From assembly GCF_000003605.2 (NCBI RefSeq), contig NW_003131561.1:1-47865 (forward strand): a stretch of 47,865 nucleotides of DNA, given 5' to 3'. Below the pieces are notes generated by a model that did no database searches, was not told the DNA's origin, and saw nothing but the letters and a program-made list of their open reading frames with translations. This document shows positions 31,776 to 42,675 of the stretch, in pieces. Origin of the DNA: Saccoglossus kowalevskii. Lineage: Eukaryota > Hemichordata > Enteropneusta > Harrimaniidae. The first letter of the stretch is position 1, and every line of letters starts with the position of its first letter. Position numbers and translations under genes: made by a program.

Positions 31776-32013
31776 CGTGTCCTGTTTTGCGTAAATTGTA
31801 CTAGTACTTCATGGTCGATTACGTCATTAATGATTGTTTTCAAATTCGAGTTGCGCAAGTTTTTATTGCTTACTGCATCGTCGATTACGTAAATCAAGAA
31901 AGAGTTTTCAAATTTAAAAATGGCCATGTTTTTGATTGCGTAACTCCATATATGATTGCACAAAATGTCAAAAACGGTGACATCAAAATGAGACAAAATG
32001 AATACATGTCATC

Positions 32014-32101
32014 CCTTTGATAGCTCAGTTGGTAGAGCGGAGGACTGTAGTGGTCATTTGCTGTTATCCTTATGTCGCTGGTTCGAATCCAGCTCGAAGT
32101 A
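32014..32101 (+). tRNA. tRNA-Tyr variant C5T, G45T, G63A, G72T; shortened 5' flank
   Basis: 7987-type gene behind the same 42-bp upstream deletion seen before 8308. Confidence 0.62.
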
Positions 32102-32334
32102 CGTGTCCTGTTTTGCGTAAATTGTACTAGTACTTCATGGTCGATTACGTCATTAATGATTGTTTTCAAATTCGAGTTGCGCAAGTTTTGATTGCTTACT
32201 GCATCGTCGATTACGTAATTCATGAAAGAGTTTTCAATTTAAAATGGCCATGTTCTGATTGCGTAACTCCATATATGATTGCACAAATGTCAAAACGGTG
32301 ACATCAAAATGAGACAAAATGAATACATGTCATC

Positions 32335-32422
32335 CCTTCGATAGCTCAGTTGGTAGAGCGGAGGACTGTAGTGGTCATTTGCTGTTATCCTTAGGTCGCT
32401 GGTTCGAATCCGGCTCGAAGGA
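32335..32422 (+). tRNA. tRNA-Tyr(GTA), consensus copy with shortened 5' flank
   Basis: Consensus gene; leader GAATACATG after the 42-bp deletion. Confidence 0.93.
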
Positions 32423-32627
32423 CGTGTCCTGTTTTGCGTAAATTGTACTAGTACTTCACAGTCGATTACGTCATTAATGATTGTTTTCAAATTCGAGTGG
32501 CGCAAGTTTTGATTGCATACTGCATCGTCGATTATGTAATTCATGAAAGTGTTTTCAATTTAAAATGGCGCATGTTCTGATTGCGTTACTCAATATATGA
32601 TTGCACAAACGTCAAAACGGTGACATC

Positions 32628-32782
32628 ATTAATGATTGTTTTCAAATTCGAGTGGCGCAAGTTTTGATTGCGTACTGCATCGTCGATTACGTAATTCATG
32701 AAAGTGTTTTCAATTGAAAATGGCGCATGTTCTGATTGCGTTACTCAATATATGATTGCACAAACGTCAAAACGGTGACATC
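32628..32782 (+). repeat. 155-bp spacer piece without a tRNA (copy 2)
   Basis: Same junction and length as 8601-8755; gives the 518-bp spacing 32335 to 32853. Confidence 0.92.
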
Positions 32783-32852
32783 ATAATGAGACATTCAATG
32801 TCAAAGGGCAGAATTGGACTCATCATGTTTGACATACTGACTATATGTCATC

Positions 32853-32940
32853 CCTTCGATAGCTCAGTTGGTAGAGCGGAGGACTGTAGTGGTCATTTGC
32901 TGTTATCCTTAGGTCGCTGGTTCGAATCCGGCTCGAAAGA
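32853..32940 (+). tRNA. tRNA-Tyr variant G71A
   Basis: C2-A71 mismatch; upstream GACATACTGACTATATG is shared with 33733 and 34251. Confidence 0.7.
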
Positions 32941-33214
32941 CGTGTTCTGTTTTGCGTAAATTGTACTAGTACTTCATGGTCGATTACGTCATTAATGATT
33001 GTTTTCAAATTCGAGTTGCGCAAGTTTTGATTGCTTACTGCATCGTCGATTACGTAATTCATGAAAGTGTTTTCAATTTAAAATGGCCATGTTCTGATTG
33101 CGTTACTCAATATATGATTGCACAAACGTCAAAACGGTGACATCAAAATGAAACATTCAATGTCAAAGGGTATAATTGGGGTCATCGTGTTTGATATAAT
33201 GACTACATGTCATC

Positions 33215-33302
33215 CCTTTGATAGCTCAGTTGGTAGAGCGGAGGACTGTAGTGGTCATTTGCTGTTATCCTTAGGTCGCTGGTTCGAATCCGGCTCGAAG
33301 GA
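33215..33302 (+). tRNA. tRNA-Tyr variant C5T
   Basis: U5-G68 wobble only. Confidence 0.83.
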
Positions 33303-33507
33303 CGTGTCCTGTTTTGCGTAAATTGTACTAGTACTTCATAGTCGATTACGTCATTAATGATTGTTTTCAAATTCGAGTGGCGCAAGTTTTGATTGCATAC
33401 TGCATCGTCGATTATGTAATTCATGAAAGTGTTTTCAATTTAAAATGGCGCATGTTCTGATTGCGTTACTCAATATATGATTGCACAAACGTCAAAACGG
33501 TGACATC

Positions 33508-33662
33508 ATTAATGATTGTTTTCAAATTCGAGTGGCGCAAGTTTTGATTGCGTACTGCATCGTCGATTACGTAATTCATGAAAGTGTTTTCAATTGAAAA
33601 TGGCGCATGTTCTGATTGCGTTACTCAATATATGATTGCACAAACGACAAAACGGTGACATC
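33508..33662 (+). repeat. 155-bp spacer piece without a tRNA (copy 3)
   Basis: Identical junction; CAAACGACAAAACGG just before its end is shared only with copy 4. Confidence 0.92.
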
Positions 33663-33732
33663 ATAATGAGACATTCAATGTCAAAGGGCAGAATTGGACT
33701 CATCATGTTTGACATACTGACTATATGTCATC

Positions 33733-33820
33733 CCTTCGATAGCTCAGTTGGTAGAGCGGAGGACTGTAGTGGTCATTTGCTGTTATCCTTAGGTCGCTGG
33801 TTCGAATCCGGCTCGAAGGA
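33733..33820 (+). tRNA. tRNA-Tyr(GTA), consensus copy
   Basis: Consensus gene in the 518-bp repeat. Confidence 0.94.
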
Positions 33821-34025
33821 CGTGTCCTGTTTTGCGTAAATTGTACTAGTACTTCATAGTCGATTACGTCATTAATGATTGTTTTCAAATTCGAGTGGCG
33901 CAAGCTTTGATTGCATACTGCATCGTCGATTATGTAATTCATGAAAGTGTTTTCAATTTAAAATGGCGCATGTTCTGATTGCGTTACTCAATATATGATT
34001 GCACAAACGTCAAAACGGTGACATC

Positions 34026-34180
34026 ATTAATGATTGTTTTCAAATTCGAGTGGCGCAAGTTTTGATTGCGTACTGCATCGTCGATTACGTAATTCATGAA
34101 AGTGTTTTCAATTGAAAATGGCGCATGTTCTGATTGCGTTACTCAATATATGATTGCACAAACGACAAAACGGTGACATC
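34026..34180 (+). repeat. 155-bp spacer piece without a tRNA (copy 4)
   Basis: Tandem duplicate of copy 3, exactly 518 bp downstream. Confidence 0.92.
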
Positions 34181-34250
34181 ATAATGAGACATTCAATGTC
34201 AAAGGGCAGAATTGGACTCATCATGTTTGACATACTGACTATATGTCATC

Positions 34251-34338
34251 CCTTCGATAGCTCAGTTGGTAGAGCGGAGGACTGTAGTGGTCATTTGCTG
34301 TTATCCTTAGGTCGCTGGTTCGAATCCGGCTCGAAGGA
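34251..34338 (+). tRNA. tRNA-Tyr(GTA), consensus copy
   Basis: Consensus; trailer GTGTTCTG. Confidence 0.94.
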
Positions 34339-34612
34339 CGTGTTCTGTTTTGCGTAAATTGTACTAGTACTTCATGGTCGATTACGTCATTAATGATTGT
34401 TTTCAAATTCGAGTTGCGCAAGTTTTGATTGCTTACTGCATCGTCAATTACGTAATTCATGAAAGTGTTTTCAATTTAAAATGGCCATGTTCTGATTGCG
34501 TTACTCAATATATGCTTGCACAAACGTCAAAACGATGACATCAAAATGAGACAATCAATGTCAAAGGGTATAATTGGGGTCATCGTGTTTGATATAATGA
34601 CTACATGTCATC

Positions 34613-34700
34613 CCTTTGATAGCTCAGTTGGTAGAGCGGAGGACTGTAGTGGTCATTTGCTGTTATCCTTATGTCGCTGGTTCGAATCCAGCTCGAAGTA
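34613..34700 (+). tRNA. tRNA-Tyr variant C5T, G45T, G63A, G72T
   Basis: Same as 7987, 26,626 bp downstream of it. Confidence 0.65.
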
Positions 34701-34933
34701 CGTGTCCTGTTTTGCGTAAATTGTACTAGTACTTCATGGTCGATTACGTCATTAATGATTGTTTTCAAATTCGAGTTGCGCAAGTTTTGATTGCTTAATG
34801 CATCGTCGATTACGTAATTCATGAAAGAGTTTTCAATTTAAAATGGCCATGTTCTGATTGCGTAACTCAATATATGATTGCACAAACGTCAAAACGGTGA
34901 CATCAAAATGAGACAAAATGACTACATGTCATC

Positions 34934-35021
34934 CCTTCGATAGCTCAGTTGGTAGAGCGGAGGACTGTAGTGGTCATTTGCTGTTATCCTTAGGTCGCTG
35001 GTTCGAATCCGGCTCGAAGGA
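34934..35021 (+). tRNA. tRNA-Tyr(GTA), consensus copy with shortened 5' flank
   Basis: Counterpart of 8308, also 26,626 bp away, with the same 42-bp deletion. Confidence 0.93.
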
Positions 35022-35297
35022 CGTGTCCTGTTTTGCGTAAATTGTACTAGTACTTCATAGTCGATTACGTCATTAATGATTGTTTTCAAATTCGAGTGGC
35101 GCAAGTTTTGATTGCATACTGCATCGTCGATTATGTAATTCATGAAAGTGTTTTCAATTTAAAATGGCGCATGTTCTGATTGCGTTACTCAATATATGAT
35201 TGCACAAACGTCAAAACGGTGACATCATTAATGAGACATTCAATGTCAAATGGTATAATTGGGGTCATCGTGTTTGATATAATGACTACATGTCATC

Positions 35298-35386
35298 CCT
35301 TTCGATAGCTCAGTTGGTAGAGCGGAGGACTGTAGAGGTCATTTGCTGTTATCCTTAGGTCGCTGGTTCGAATCCGGCTCGAAGAA
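35298..35386 (+). pseudogene. tRNA-Tyr copy with inserted T in the acceptor; G72A; intron T1A
   Basis: Start reads CCTTTCGATAG, adding a base to the 5' acceptor strand. If the first C is taken as leader the stem could partly re-form. Confidence 0.6.
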
Positions 35387-35662
35387 CGTGTCCTGTTTTG
35401 CGTAAATTGTACTAATACTGCATGGTCGGTTACGTCATTAATGAATTGTTTTCAAATTCAAGTGGCGCAAGTTTTGATTGCGTACTGCATCGTCGATTAC
35501 GTAATTCATGAAAGTGTTTTCAATTTAAAATGGCGCATGTTCTGATTGCGTTACTCAATATATGATTGCACAAACGTCAAAACGGTGACATCAAAATGAG
35601 ACATTCAATGTCAAAGGGTATAATTGGGGTCATCGTGTTTGATATAATGACTACATGTCATC

Positions 35663-35750
35663 CCTTCGATAGCTCAGTTGGTAGAGCGGAGGATTGTAGT
35701 GGTCATTTGCTGTTATCCTTAGGTCGCTGGTTCGAATCCGGCTCGAAGGA
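35663..35750 (+). tRNA. tRNA-Tyr variant C32T
   Basis: As 15352 and 28419. Confidence 0.8.
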
Positions 35751-36025
35751 CGTGTCCTGTTTTGCGTAAATTGTACTAGTACTTCATAGTCGATTACGTC
35801 ATTAATGATTGTTTTCAAATTCGAGTGGCGCAAGTTTTGATTGCATACTGCATCGTCGATTATGTAATTCATGAAAGTGTTTTCAATTTAAAATGGCGCA
35901 TGTTTTGATTGCGTTACTCAATATATGATTGCACAAACGTCAAAACGGTGACATCATAATGAGACATTCAATGTCAAAGGGTATAATTGGGGTCATCGTG
36001 TTTGATATAATGACTACATGTCATC

Positions 36026-36113
36026 CCTTCGATAGCTCAGTTGGTAGAGCGGAGGACTGTAGTGGTCATTTGCTGTTATCCTTAGGTCGCTGGTTCGAAT
36101 CCGGCTCGAAGGA
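36026..36113 (+). tRNA. tRNA-Tyr(GTA), consensus copy
   Basis: Consensus; trailer GTGACC. Confidence 0.94.
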
Positions 36114-36389
36114 CGTGACCTGTTTTGCGTAAATTGTACTAGTACTGCATGGTCGATTACGTCATTAATGAATTGTTTTCAAATTCAAGTGGCGCAAGTT
36201 TTGAATGCGTACTGCATCGTCGATTACGTAATTCATTAAAGTGTTTTCAATTGAAAATGGCGCATGTTCTGATTGCGTTACTCAATATATGATTGCACAA
36301 ACGTCAAAACGGTGACATCATAATGAGACATTCAATGTCAAAGGGCAGAATTGGACTCATCATGTTTGACATAATGACTACATGTCATC

Positions 36390-36477
36390 CCTTCGATAGC
36401 TCAGTTGGTAGAGCGGAGGACTGTAGTGGTCATTTGCTGTTATCCTTAGGTCGCTGGTTCGAATCCGGCTCGAAGGA
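36390..36477 (+). tRNA. tRNA-Tyr(GTA), consensus copy
   Basis: Consensus; type A upstream. Confidence 0.94.
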
Positions 36478-36752
36478 CGTGTCCTGTTTTGCGTAAATTG
36501 TACTAGTACTTCACGGTCGATTACGTCATTAATGATTGTTTTCAAATTCAAGTGGCGCAAGTTTTGATTGCATACTGCATCGTCGATTACGTAATTCATG
36601 AAAGTGTTTTCAATTTAAAATGGCGCATGTTCTGATTGCGTTACTCAATATATGATTGCACAAACGTCAAAACGGTGACATCAAAATGAGACATTCAATG
36701 TCAAAGGGTATAATTGGGGTCATCGTGTTTGATATAATGACTACATGTCATC

Positions 36753-36840
36753 CCATCGATAGCTCAGTTGGTAGAGCGGAGGACTGTAGTGGTCATTTGC
36801 TGTTATCCTTAGGTCGCTGGTTTGAATCCAGCTCGAAGGA
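36753..36840 (+). tRNA. tRNA-Tyr variant T3A, C56T, G63A
   Basis: C56T hits the B box and the G19-C56 pair. Confidence 0.58.
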
Positions 36841-37114
36841 CGTGTCCTGTTTTGCGTAAATTGTACTAGTACTGCGTGGTCGATTACGTCATTAATGATT
36901 GTTTTCAAATTCGAGTTGCGCAAGTTTTGATTGCGTAATGCATCGTCGATTACGTAATTCATGAAAGTGTTTTCAATTTAAAATGGGCATGTTCTGATTG
37001 CGTTATACAATATATGATTGCACAAACGTCAAAACGGTGACATCATAATGAGACATTCAATGTCAAAGGGCAGAATTGGACTCATCATGTTTGACATAAT
37101 GACTACATGTCATC

Positions 37115-37202
37115 CCTTCGATAGCTCAGTTGGTAGAGCGGAGGACTGTAGTGGTCATTTGCTGTTATCCTTAGGTCGCTGGTTCGAATCCGGCTCGAAG
37201 GA
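37115..37202 (+). tRNA. tRNA-Tyr(GTA), consensus gene lacking its T4 stop
   Basis: Trailer GTTGTG at 37211, as after 10999. Confidence 0.92.
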
Positions 37203-37476
37203 CGTGTCCTGTTGTGCGTAAATTGTACTAGTACTTCGTGGTCGATTACGTCATTAATGATTGTTTTCAAATTCGAGTTGCGCAACATTTGACTGCCCAC
37301 TGCATCGTCGATTACGTAATTCATGAAAGTGTTTTCAATTTAAAATGGCCATGTTCTGATTGCGTTACTCAATATATGATTGCACAAACGTCAAAGCGGT
37401 GACATCAAAATGAGACATTCAATGTGAAAGGGTATAATTGGGGTCATCATGTTTGATATAATGGCTATATGTCATC

Positions 37477-37564
37477 CCTTCGATAGCTCAGTTGGTAGAG
37501 CGGAGGACTGTAGTGGTCATTTGCTGTTATCCTTAGGTCGCTGGTTCGAATCCGGCTCGAAGGA
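37477..37564 (+). tRNA. tRNA-Tyr(GTA), consensus copy
   Basis: Consensus; leader ATGGCTATATGTCAT. Confidence 0.94.
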
Positions 37565-37839
37565 CGTGACCTGTTTTGCGTAAATTGTACTAGTACTGCA
37601 TGGTCGGTTACGTCATTAATGATTGTTTTCAAATTCGAGTTGCGCAACATTTGATTGCCCACTGCATCGTCGATTACGTAATTCATGAAAGTGTTTTCAA
37701 TTGACAATGGCGCGTGTTCTGATTGCGTTACTCAATATATGCTTGCACAAACGTCAAAACGATGACATCAAAATGAGACAATCAATGTCAAAGGGTATAA
37801 TTGGGGTCATCGTGTTTGATATAATGACTACATGTCATC

Positions 37840-37927
37840 CCTTTGATAGCTCAGTTGGTAGAGCGGAGGACTGTAGTGGTCATTTGCTGTTATCCTTATG
37901 TCGCTGGTTCGAATCCAGCTCGAAGTA
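37840..37927 (+). tRNA. tRNA-Tyr variant C5T, G45T, G63A, G72T
   Basis: Fourth member of the 7987 family. Confidence 0.65.
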
Positions 37928-38201
37928 CGTGTCCTGTTTTGCGTAAATTGTACTAGTACTTCATGGTCGATTACGTCATTAATGATTGTTTTCAAATTCG
38001 AGTTGCGCAAGTTTTGATTGCTTAATGCATCGTCGATTACGTAATTCATGAAAGAGTTTTCAATTTAAAATGGCCATGTTCTGATTGCGTAACTCAATAT
38101 ATGATTGCACAAACGTCAAAACGGTGACATCAAAATGAGACATTCAATGTCAAAGGGTATAATTGGGGTCATCGTGTTTGATATAATGACTACATGTCAT
38201 C

Positions 38202-38289
38202 CCTTCGATAGCTCAGTTGGTAGAGCGGAGGACTGTAGTGGTCATTTGCTGTTATCCTTAGGTCGCTGGTTCGAATCCGGCTCGAAGGA
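38202..38289 (+). tRNA. tRNA-Tyr(GTA), consensus copy
   Basis: Consensus; trailer GTGACC. Confidence 0.94.
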
Positions 38290-38564
38290 CGTGACCTGTT
38301 TTGCGTAAATTGTACTAGTACTTCACGGTCGATTACGTCATTAATGATTGTTTTCAAATTCAAGTGGCGCAAGTTTTGATTGCATACTGCATCGTCGATT
38401 ACGTAATTCATGAAAGTGTTTTCAATTTAAAATGGCGCATGTTCTGATTGCGTTACTCAATATATGATTGCACAAACGTCAAAACGGTGACATCAAAATG
38501 AGACATTCAATGTCAAAGGGTATAATTGGGGTCATCGTGTTTGATATAATGACTACATGTCATC

Positions 38565-38652
38565 CCATCGATAGCTCAGTTGGTAGAGCGGAGGACTGTA
38601 GTGGTCATTTGCTGTTATCCTTAGGTCGCTGGTTCGAATCCAGCTCGAAGGA
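38565..38652 (+). tRNA. tRNA-Tyr variant T3A, G63A
   Basis: Adjacent near-identical twin at 38927. Confidence 0.72.
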
Positions 38653-38926
38653 CGTGTCCTGTTTTGCGTAAATTGTACTAGTACTTCGTGGTCGATTACG
38701 TCATTAATGATTGTTTTCAAATTCGAGTTGCGCAACATTTGACTGCCCACTGCATCGTCGATTACGTAATTCATGAAAGTGTTTTCAATTTAAAATGGCC
38801 ATGTTCTGATTGCGTTACTCAATATATGATTGCACAAACGTCAAAACGGTGACATCAAAATGAGACATTCAATGTCAAAGGGTATAATTGGGGTCATCGT
38901 GTTTGATATAATGACTACATGTCATC

Positions 38927-39014
38927 CCATCGATAGCTCAGTTGGTAGAGCGGAGGACTGTAGTGGTCATTTGCTGTTATCCTTAGGTCGCTGGTTCGAA
39001 TCCAGCTCGAAGGA
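38927..39014 (+). tRNA. tRNA-Tyr variant T3A, G63A
   Basis: Twin of 38565, evidence of a single-unit duplication. Confidence 0.72.
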
Positions 39015-39288
39015 CGTGTCCTGTTTTGCGTAAATTGTACTAGTACTTCGTGGTCGATTACGTCATTAATGATTGTTTTCAAATTCGAGTTGCGCAACAT
39101 TTGACTGCCCACTGCATCGTCGATTACGTAATTCATGAAAGTGTTTTCAATTTAAAATGGCCATGTTCTGATTGCGTTACTCAATATATGATTGCACAAA
39201 CGTCAAAGCGGTGACATCAAAATGAGACATTCAATGTGAAAGGGTATAATTGGGGTCATCATGTTTGATATAATGGCTATATGTCATC

Positions 39289-39376
39289 CCTTCGATAGCT
39301 CAGTTGGTAGAGCGGAGGACTGTAGTGGTCATTTGCTGTTATCCTTAGGTCGCTGGTTCGAATCCGGCTCGAAGGA
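39289..39376 (+). tRNA. tRNA-Tyr(GTA), consensus copy
   Basis: Consensus; its upstream matches that of 37477. Confidence 0.94.
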
Positions 39377-39650
39377 CGTGACCTGTTTTGCGTAAATTGT
39401 ACTAGTACTGCATGGTCGGTTACGTCATTAATGATTGTTTTCAAATTCGAGTTGCGCAACATTTGATTGCCCACTGCATCGTCGATTACGTAATTCATGA
39501 AAGTGTTTTCAATTTAAAATGGCCATGTTCTGATTGCGTTACTCAATATATGATTGCACAAACGTCAAAACGGTGACATCAAAATGAGACATTCAATGTC
39601 AAAGGGTATAATTGGGGTCATCGTGTTTGATATAATGACTACATGTCATC

Positions 39651-39738
39651 CCTTCGATAGCTCAGTTGGTAGAGCGGAGGACTGTAGTGGTCATTTGCTG
39701 TTATCCTTAGGTCGCTGGTTCGAATCCGGCTCGAAGGA
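39651..39738 (+). tRNA. tRNA-Tyr(GTA), consensus copy
   Basis: Consensus; last regular unit before the diverged right-hand subfamily. Confidence 0.94.
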
Positions 39739-40014
39739 CGTGTCCTGTTTTGCGTAAATTGTACTAGTACTGCATGGTCGGTTACGTCATTAAGGAATTG
39801 TTTTCAAATTCAAGTGGCGCAAGTTTTTATTGCGTACTGCATCGTCGATTACGTAATTCATGAAAGTGTTTTCAATTGAAAATGGCGCAAGTTCTCATTG
39901 CGTTACTCAATATATGATTGCACAAACGTCAAAACGGTGACATCAATATGACACATTCAATGTCAAAGGGCAGAAATGGACTCATCATGTTTGACTTAAT
40001 GACTACATGTCATC

Positions 40015-40102
40015 CCTTCGATAGCTCAGTTGGTAGAGCGGAGGACTGTAGTGGTCATTTGTTGTTATCCTTAGGTCGCTGGTTCGAATCCGGCTGGAAA
40101 CA
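40015..40102 (+). pseudogene. tRNA-Tyr copy with altered 3' acceptor (C67G, G71A, G72C)
   Basis: The 3' acceptor strand reads TGGAAAC with no matching change in CCTTCGA, so three of seven pairs fail. Intron C11T. First of five such copies. Confidence 0.75.
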
Positions 40103-40377
40103 CGTGTCCTGTTTTGTGCAAATTCTACTAATACTTCATGGTCGATTACGTCATTAATGATTGTTTTCAAATTCAAATGGCGCAAGTTTTGATTGCGTAC
40201 TGCATCGTCGATTACGTAATTCATGGGAGTGTTTTCAATTTAAAATGGCGCATTTTCTGATTGCGTTACTCAATATATAATTGCACAAACGTCAAAACGG
40301 TGACATCAATATGACACATTCAATGTCAAAGGTCAGAATTGGGCTCATCATGTTTGATATAATGACCTTATGTCATC

Positions 40378-40465
40378 CCTTCGATAGCTCAGTTGGTAGA
40401 GCGGAGGACTGTAGTGGTCATTTGTTGTTATCCTTAGGTCGCTGGTTCGAATCCGGCTGGAAACA
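40378..40465 (+). pseudogene. tRNA-Tyr copy with altered 3' acceptor
   Basis: Same TGGAAAC acceptor and intron as 40015; leader ATGACCTTATGTCAT. Confidence 0.75.
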
Positions 40466-40740
40466 CGTGTCCTGTTTTGTGCAAATTCTACTAATACTTC
40501 ATGGTCGATTACGTCATTAATGATTGTTTTCAAATTCGAGTTGCGCAAGTTTTGATTGCATACTGCATCGTCGATTACGTAATTCATGACAGTGTTTTCA
40601 ATTTAAAATGGCGCATGTTCTGATTGCGTTACTCAATATATGATTGCACAAACGTCAAAACGGTGACATAAAAATGAGACAGTCAATGTCAAAGGGCAGA
40701 ATTAGGGTCATGGTGTTTGATATAATGACTTAATGTCATA

Positions 40741-40828
40741 TCTTCGATAGCTCAGTTGGTAGAGCGGAGGACTGTAGTGGTCATTTGCTGTTATCCTTAG
40801 GTCGCTGGTTCGAATCCGGCTCGAAGGA
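40741..40828 (+). tRNA. tRNA-Tyr variant C1T
   Basis: U1-G72 wobble; base -1 is A. A regular unit embedded among acceptor mutants. Confidence 0.75.
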
Positions 40829-41103
40829 CGTGTCCTGTTTTGCGTAAATTTTACTAGTACTTCATGGTCGATTACGTCATTAATGATTGTTTTCAAATTC
40901 AAATGGCGCAAGTTTTGATTGCGTACTGCATCGTCGATTACGTAATTCATGGGAGTGTTTTCAATTTAAAATGGCGCATTTTCTGATTGCGTTACTCAAT
41001 ATATAATTGCACAAACGTCAAAACGGTGACATCAATATGACACATTCAATGTCAAAGGTCAGAATTGGGCTCATCATGTTTGATATAATGACCTTATGTC
41101 ATC

Positions 41104-41191
41104 CCTTCGATAGCTCAGTTGGTTGAGCGGAGGACTGTAGTGGTCATTTGTTGTTATCCTTAGGTCGCTGGTTCGAATCCGGCTGGAAACA
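41104..41191 (+). pseudogene. tRNA-Tyr copy with altered 3' acceptor and A21T
   Basis: TGGAAAC acceptor plus loss of the conserved A21. Confidence 0.75.
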
Positions 41192-41390
41192 CGTGTCCTG
41201 TTTTGTGCAAATTTTACTAATACTTCATGGTCGATTACGTCATTAATGATTGTTTTCAAATTCGAGTTGCGCAAGTTTTGATTGCATACTGCATCGTCGA
41301 TTACGTAATTCATGGCAGTGTTTTCAATTTAAAATGGCGCATGTTCTGATTGCGTTACTCAATATATGATTGCACAAACGTCAAAACGGT

Positions 41391-41399
41391 GACAACGGT
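41391..41399 (+). repeat. 9-bp duplication ACGGTGACA
   Basis: ACGGTGACA occurs twice in direct succession, lengthening this unit to 372 bp. The same duplication occurs before 46414. Exact placement within the repeat is arbitrary. Confidence 0.8.
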
Positions 41400-41475
41400 G
41401 ACATCAAAATGAGACATTCAATGTCAAAGGGCATAATTGGGGTCATCGTGTTTGATATAATGACTACATGTCATC

Positions 41476-41563
41476 CCTTCGATAGCTCAGTTGGTAGAGC
41501 GGAGGACTGTAGTGGTCATTTGCTGTTATCCTTAGGTCGCTGGTTCGAATCCGGCTCGAAGGA
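41476..41563 (+). tRNA. tRNA-Tyr(GTA), consensus copy
   Basis: Consensus gene followed by a spacer cut to 109 nt: module 1 joins directly to TCAAAGGTCAG at an ATTAATG word, losing module 2. Confidence 0.93.
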
Positions 41564-41672
41564 CGTGTCCTGTTTTGCGTAAATTTTACTAGTACTTCAT
41601 GGTCGATTACGTCATTAATGTCAAAGGTCAGAATTTGGCTCATCATGTTTGATATAATGACCTTATGTCATC

Positions 41673-41760
41673 CCTTCGATAGCTCAGTTGGTAGAGCGGA
41701 GGACTGTAGTGGTCATTTGTTGTTATCCTTAGGTCGCTGATTCGAATCCGGCTGGAAACA
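41673..41760 (+). pseudogene. tRNA-Tyr copy with altered 3' acceptor and G53A
   Basis: TGGAAAC acceptor and a broken B box (GATTCGAATCC). Confidence 0.78.
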
Positions 41761-41904
41761 CGTGTCCTGTTTTGTGCAAATTCTACTAATACTGCATGGT
41801 CGTTTATGTCATTAATGAATTGTTTTCAAAATCAAGTGGCGCCAGTTTTGATTGCGTTTTTCATCGTCGCTTACGTAATTCAAAGAATTGTTTTCAATTT
41901 AAAA

Positions 41905-41952
41905 TCATTTGCTGTTATCCTTAGGTCGCTGGTTCGAATCCGGCTCGAAGAA
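41905..41952 (+). pseudogene. 3'-half tRNA-Tyr (intron remnant plus 3' exon), copy 1
   Basis: The last 12 intron bases and all 36 bases of the 3' exon (G72A) are fused to spacer ending ATTTAAAA; there is no 5' exon, anticodon or A box. The B box is intact and TTTT follows. Confidence 0.9.
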
Positions 41953-42012
41953 CGTCTCCTGTTTTGTGCAATTGTTTTCAATTTAAAATGGCGCATGTTC
42001 TGACTGCGTTAC

Positions 42013-42037
42013 TCGAAGGACGTGAAGGCTGGAAACA
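42013..42037 (+). other. Two tRNA 3'-end fragments in tandem (scrambled segment, copy 1)
   Basis: TCGAAGGA (42013-42020) is followed within a few bases by GGCTGGAAACA (42027-42037), the ends of a normal and an acceptor-mutant tRNA. Part of module 2 lies between these and the half tRNA. Copies 2-4 follow the other half tRNAs. Confidence 0.75.
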
Positions 42038-42312
42038 CGTGTCCTGTTTTGTGCAAATTCTACTAATACTTCATGGTCGATTACGTCATTAATGATTGTT
42101 TTCAAATTCGAGTTGCGCAAGTTTTGATTGCATACTGCATCGTCGATTACGTAATTCATGACAGTGTTTTCAATTTAAAATGGCGCATGTTCTGATTGCG
42201 TTACTCAATATATGATTGCACAAACGTCAAAACGGTGACATCAAAATGAGACATTCAATGTCAAAGGGCATAATTGGGGTCATCGTGTTTGATATAATGA
42301 CTACATGTCATC

Positions 42313-42400
42313 CCTTCGATAGCTCAGTTGGTAGAGCGGAGGACTGTAGTGGTCATTTGCTGTTATCCTTAGGTCGCTGGTTCGAATCCGGCTCGAAGGA
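42313..42400 (+). tRNA. tRNA-Tyr(GTA), consensus copy
   Basis: First gene of the 1,364-bp repeat; trailer CCTCTTTTG. Confidence 0.94.
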
Positions 42401-42675
42401 CGTGTCCTCTTTTGCGTAAATTGTACTAGTACTTCGTGGTCGATTACGTCATTAATGATTGTTTTCAAATTCGAGTTGCGCAAGTTTTGATTGCGTACTG
42501 CATCGTCGATTACGTAATTCATGAAAGTGTTTTCAATTGAAAATGGCGCATGTTCTGATTGCGTTACTCAATATATGATTGCACAAACGTCAAAACGGTG
42601 ACATCAAAATGAGATATTTAATGTCAAAGGGCAGAATTGGACTCATCATGTTTGACATAATGACTACATGTCATC

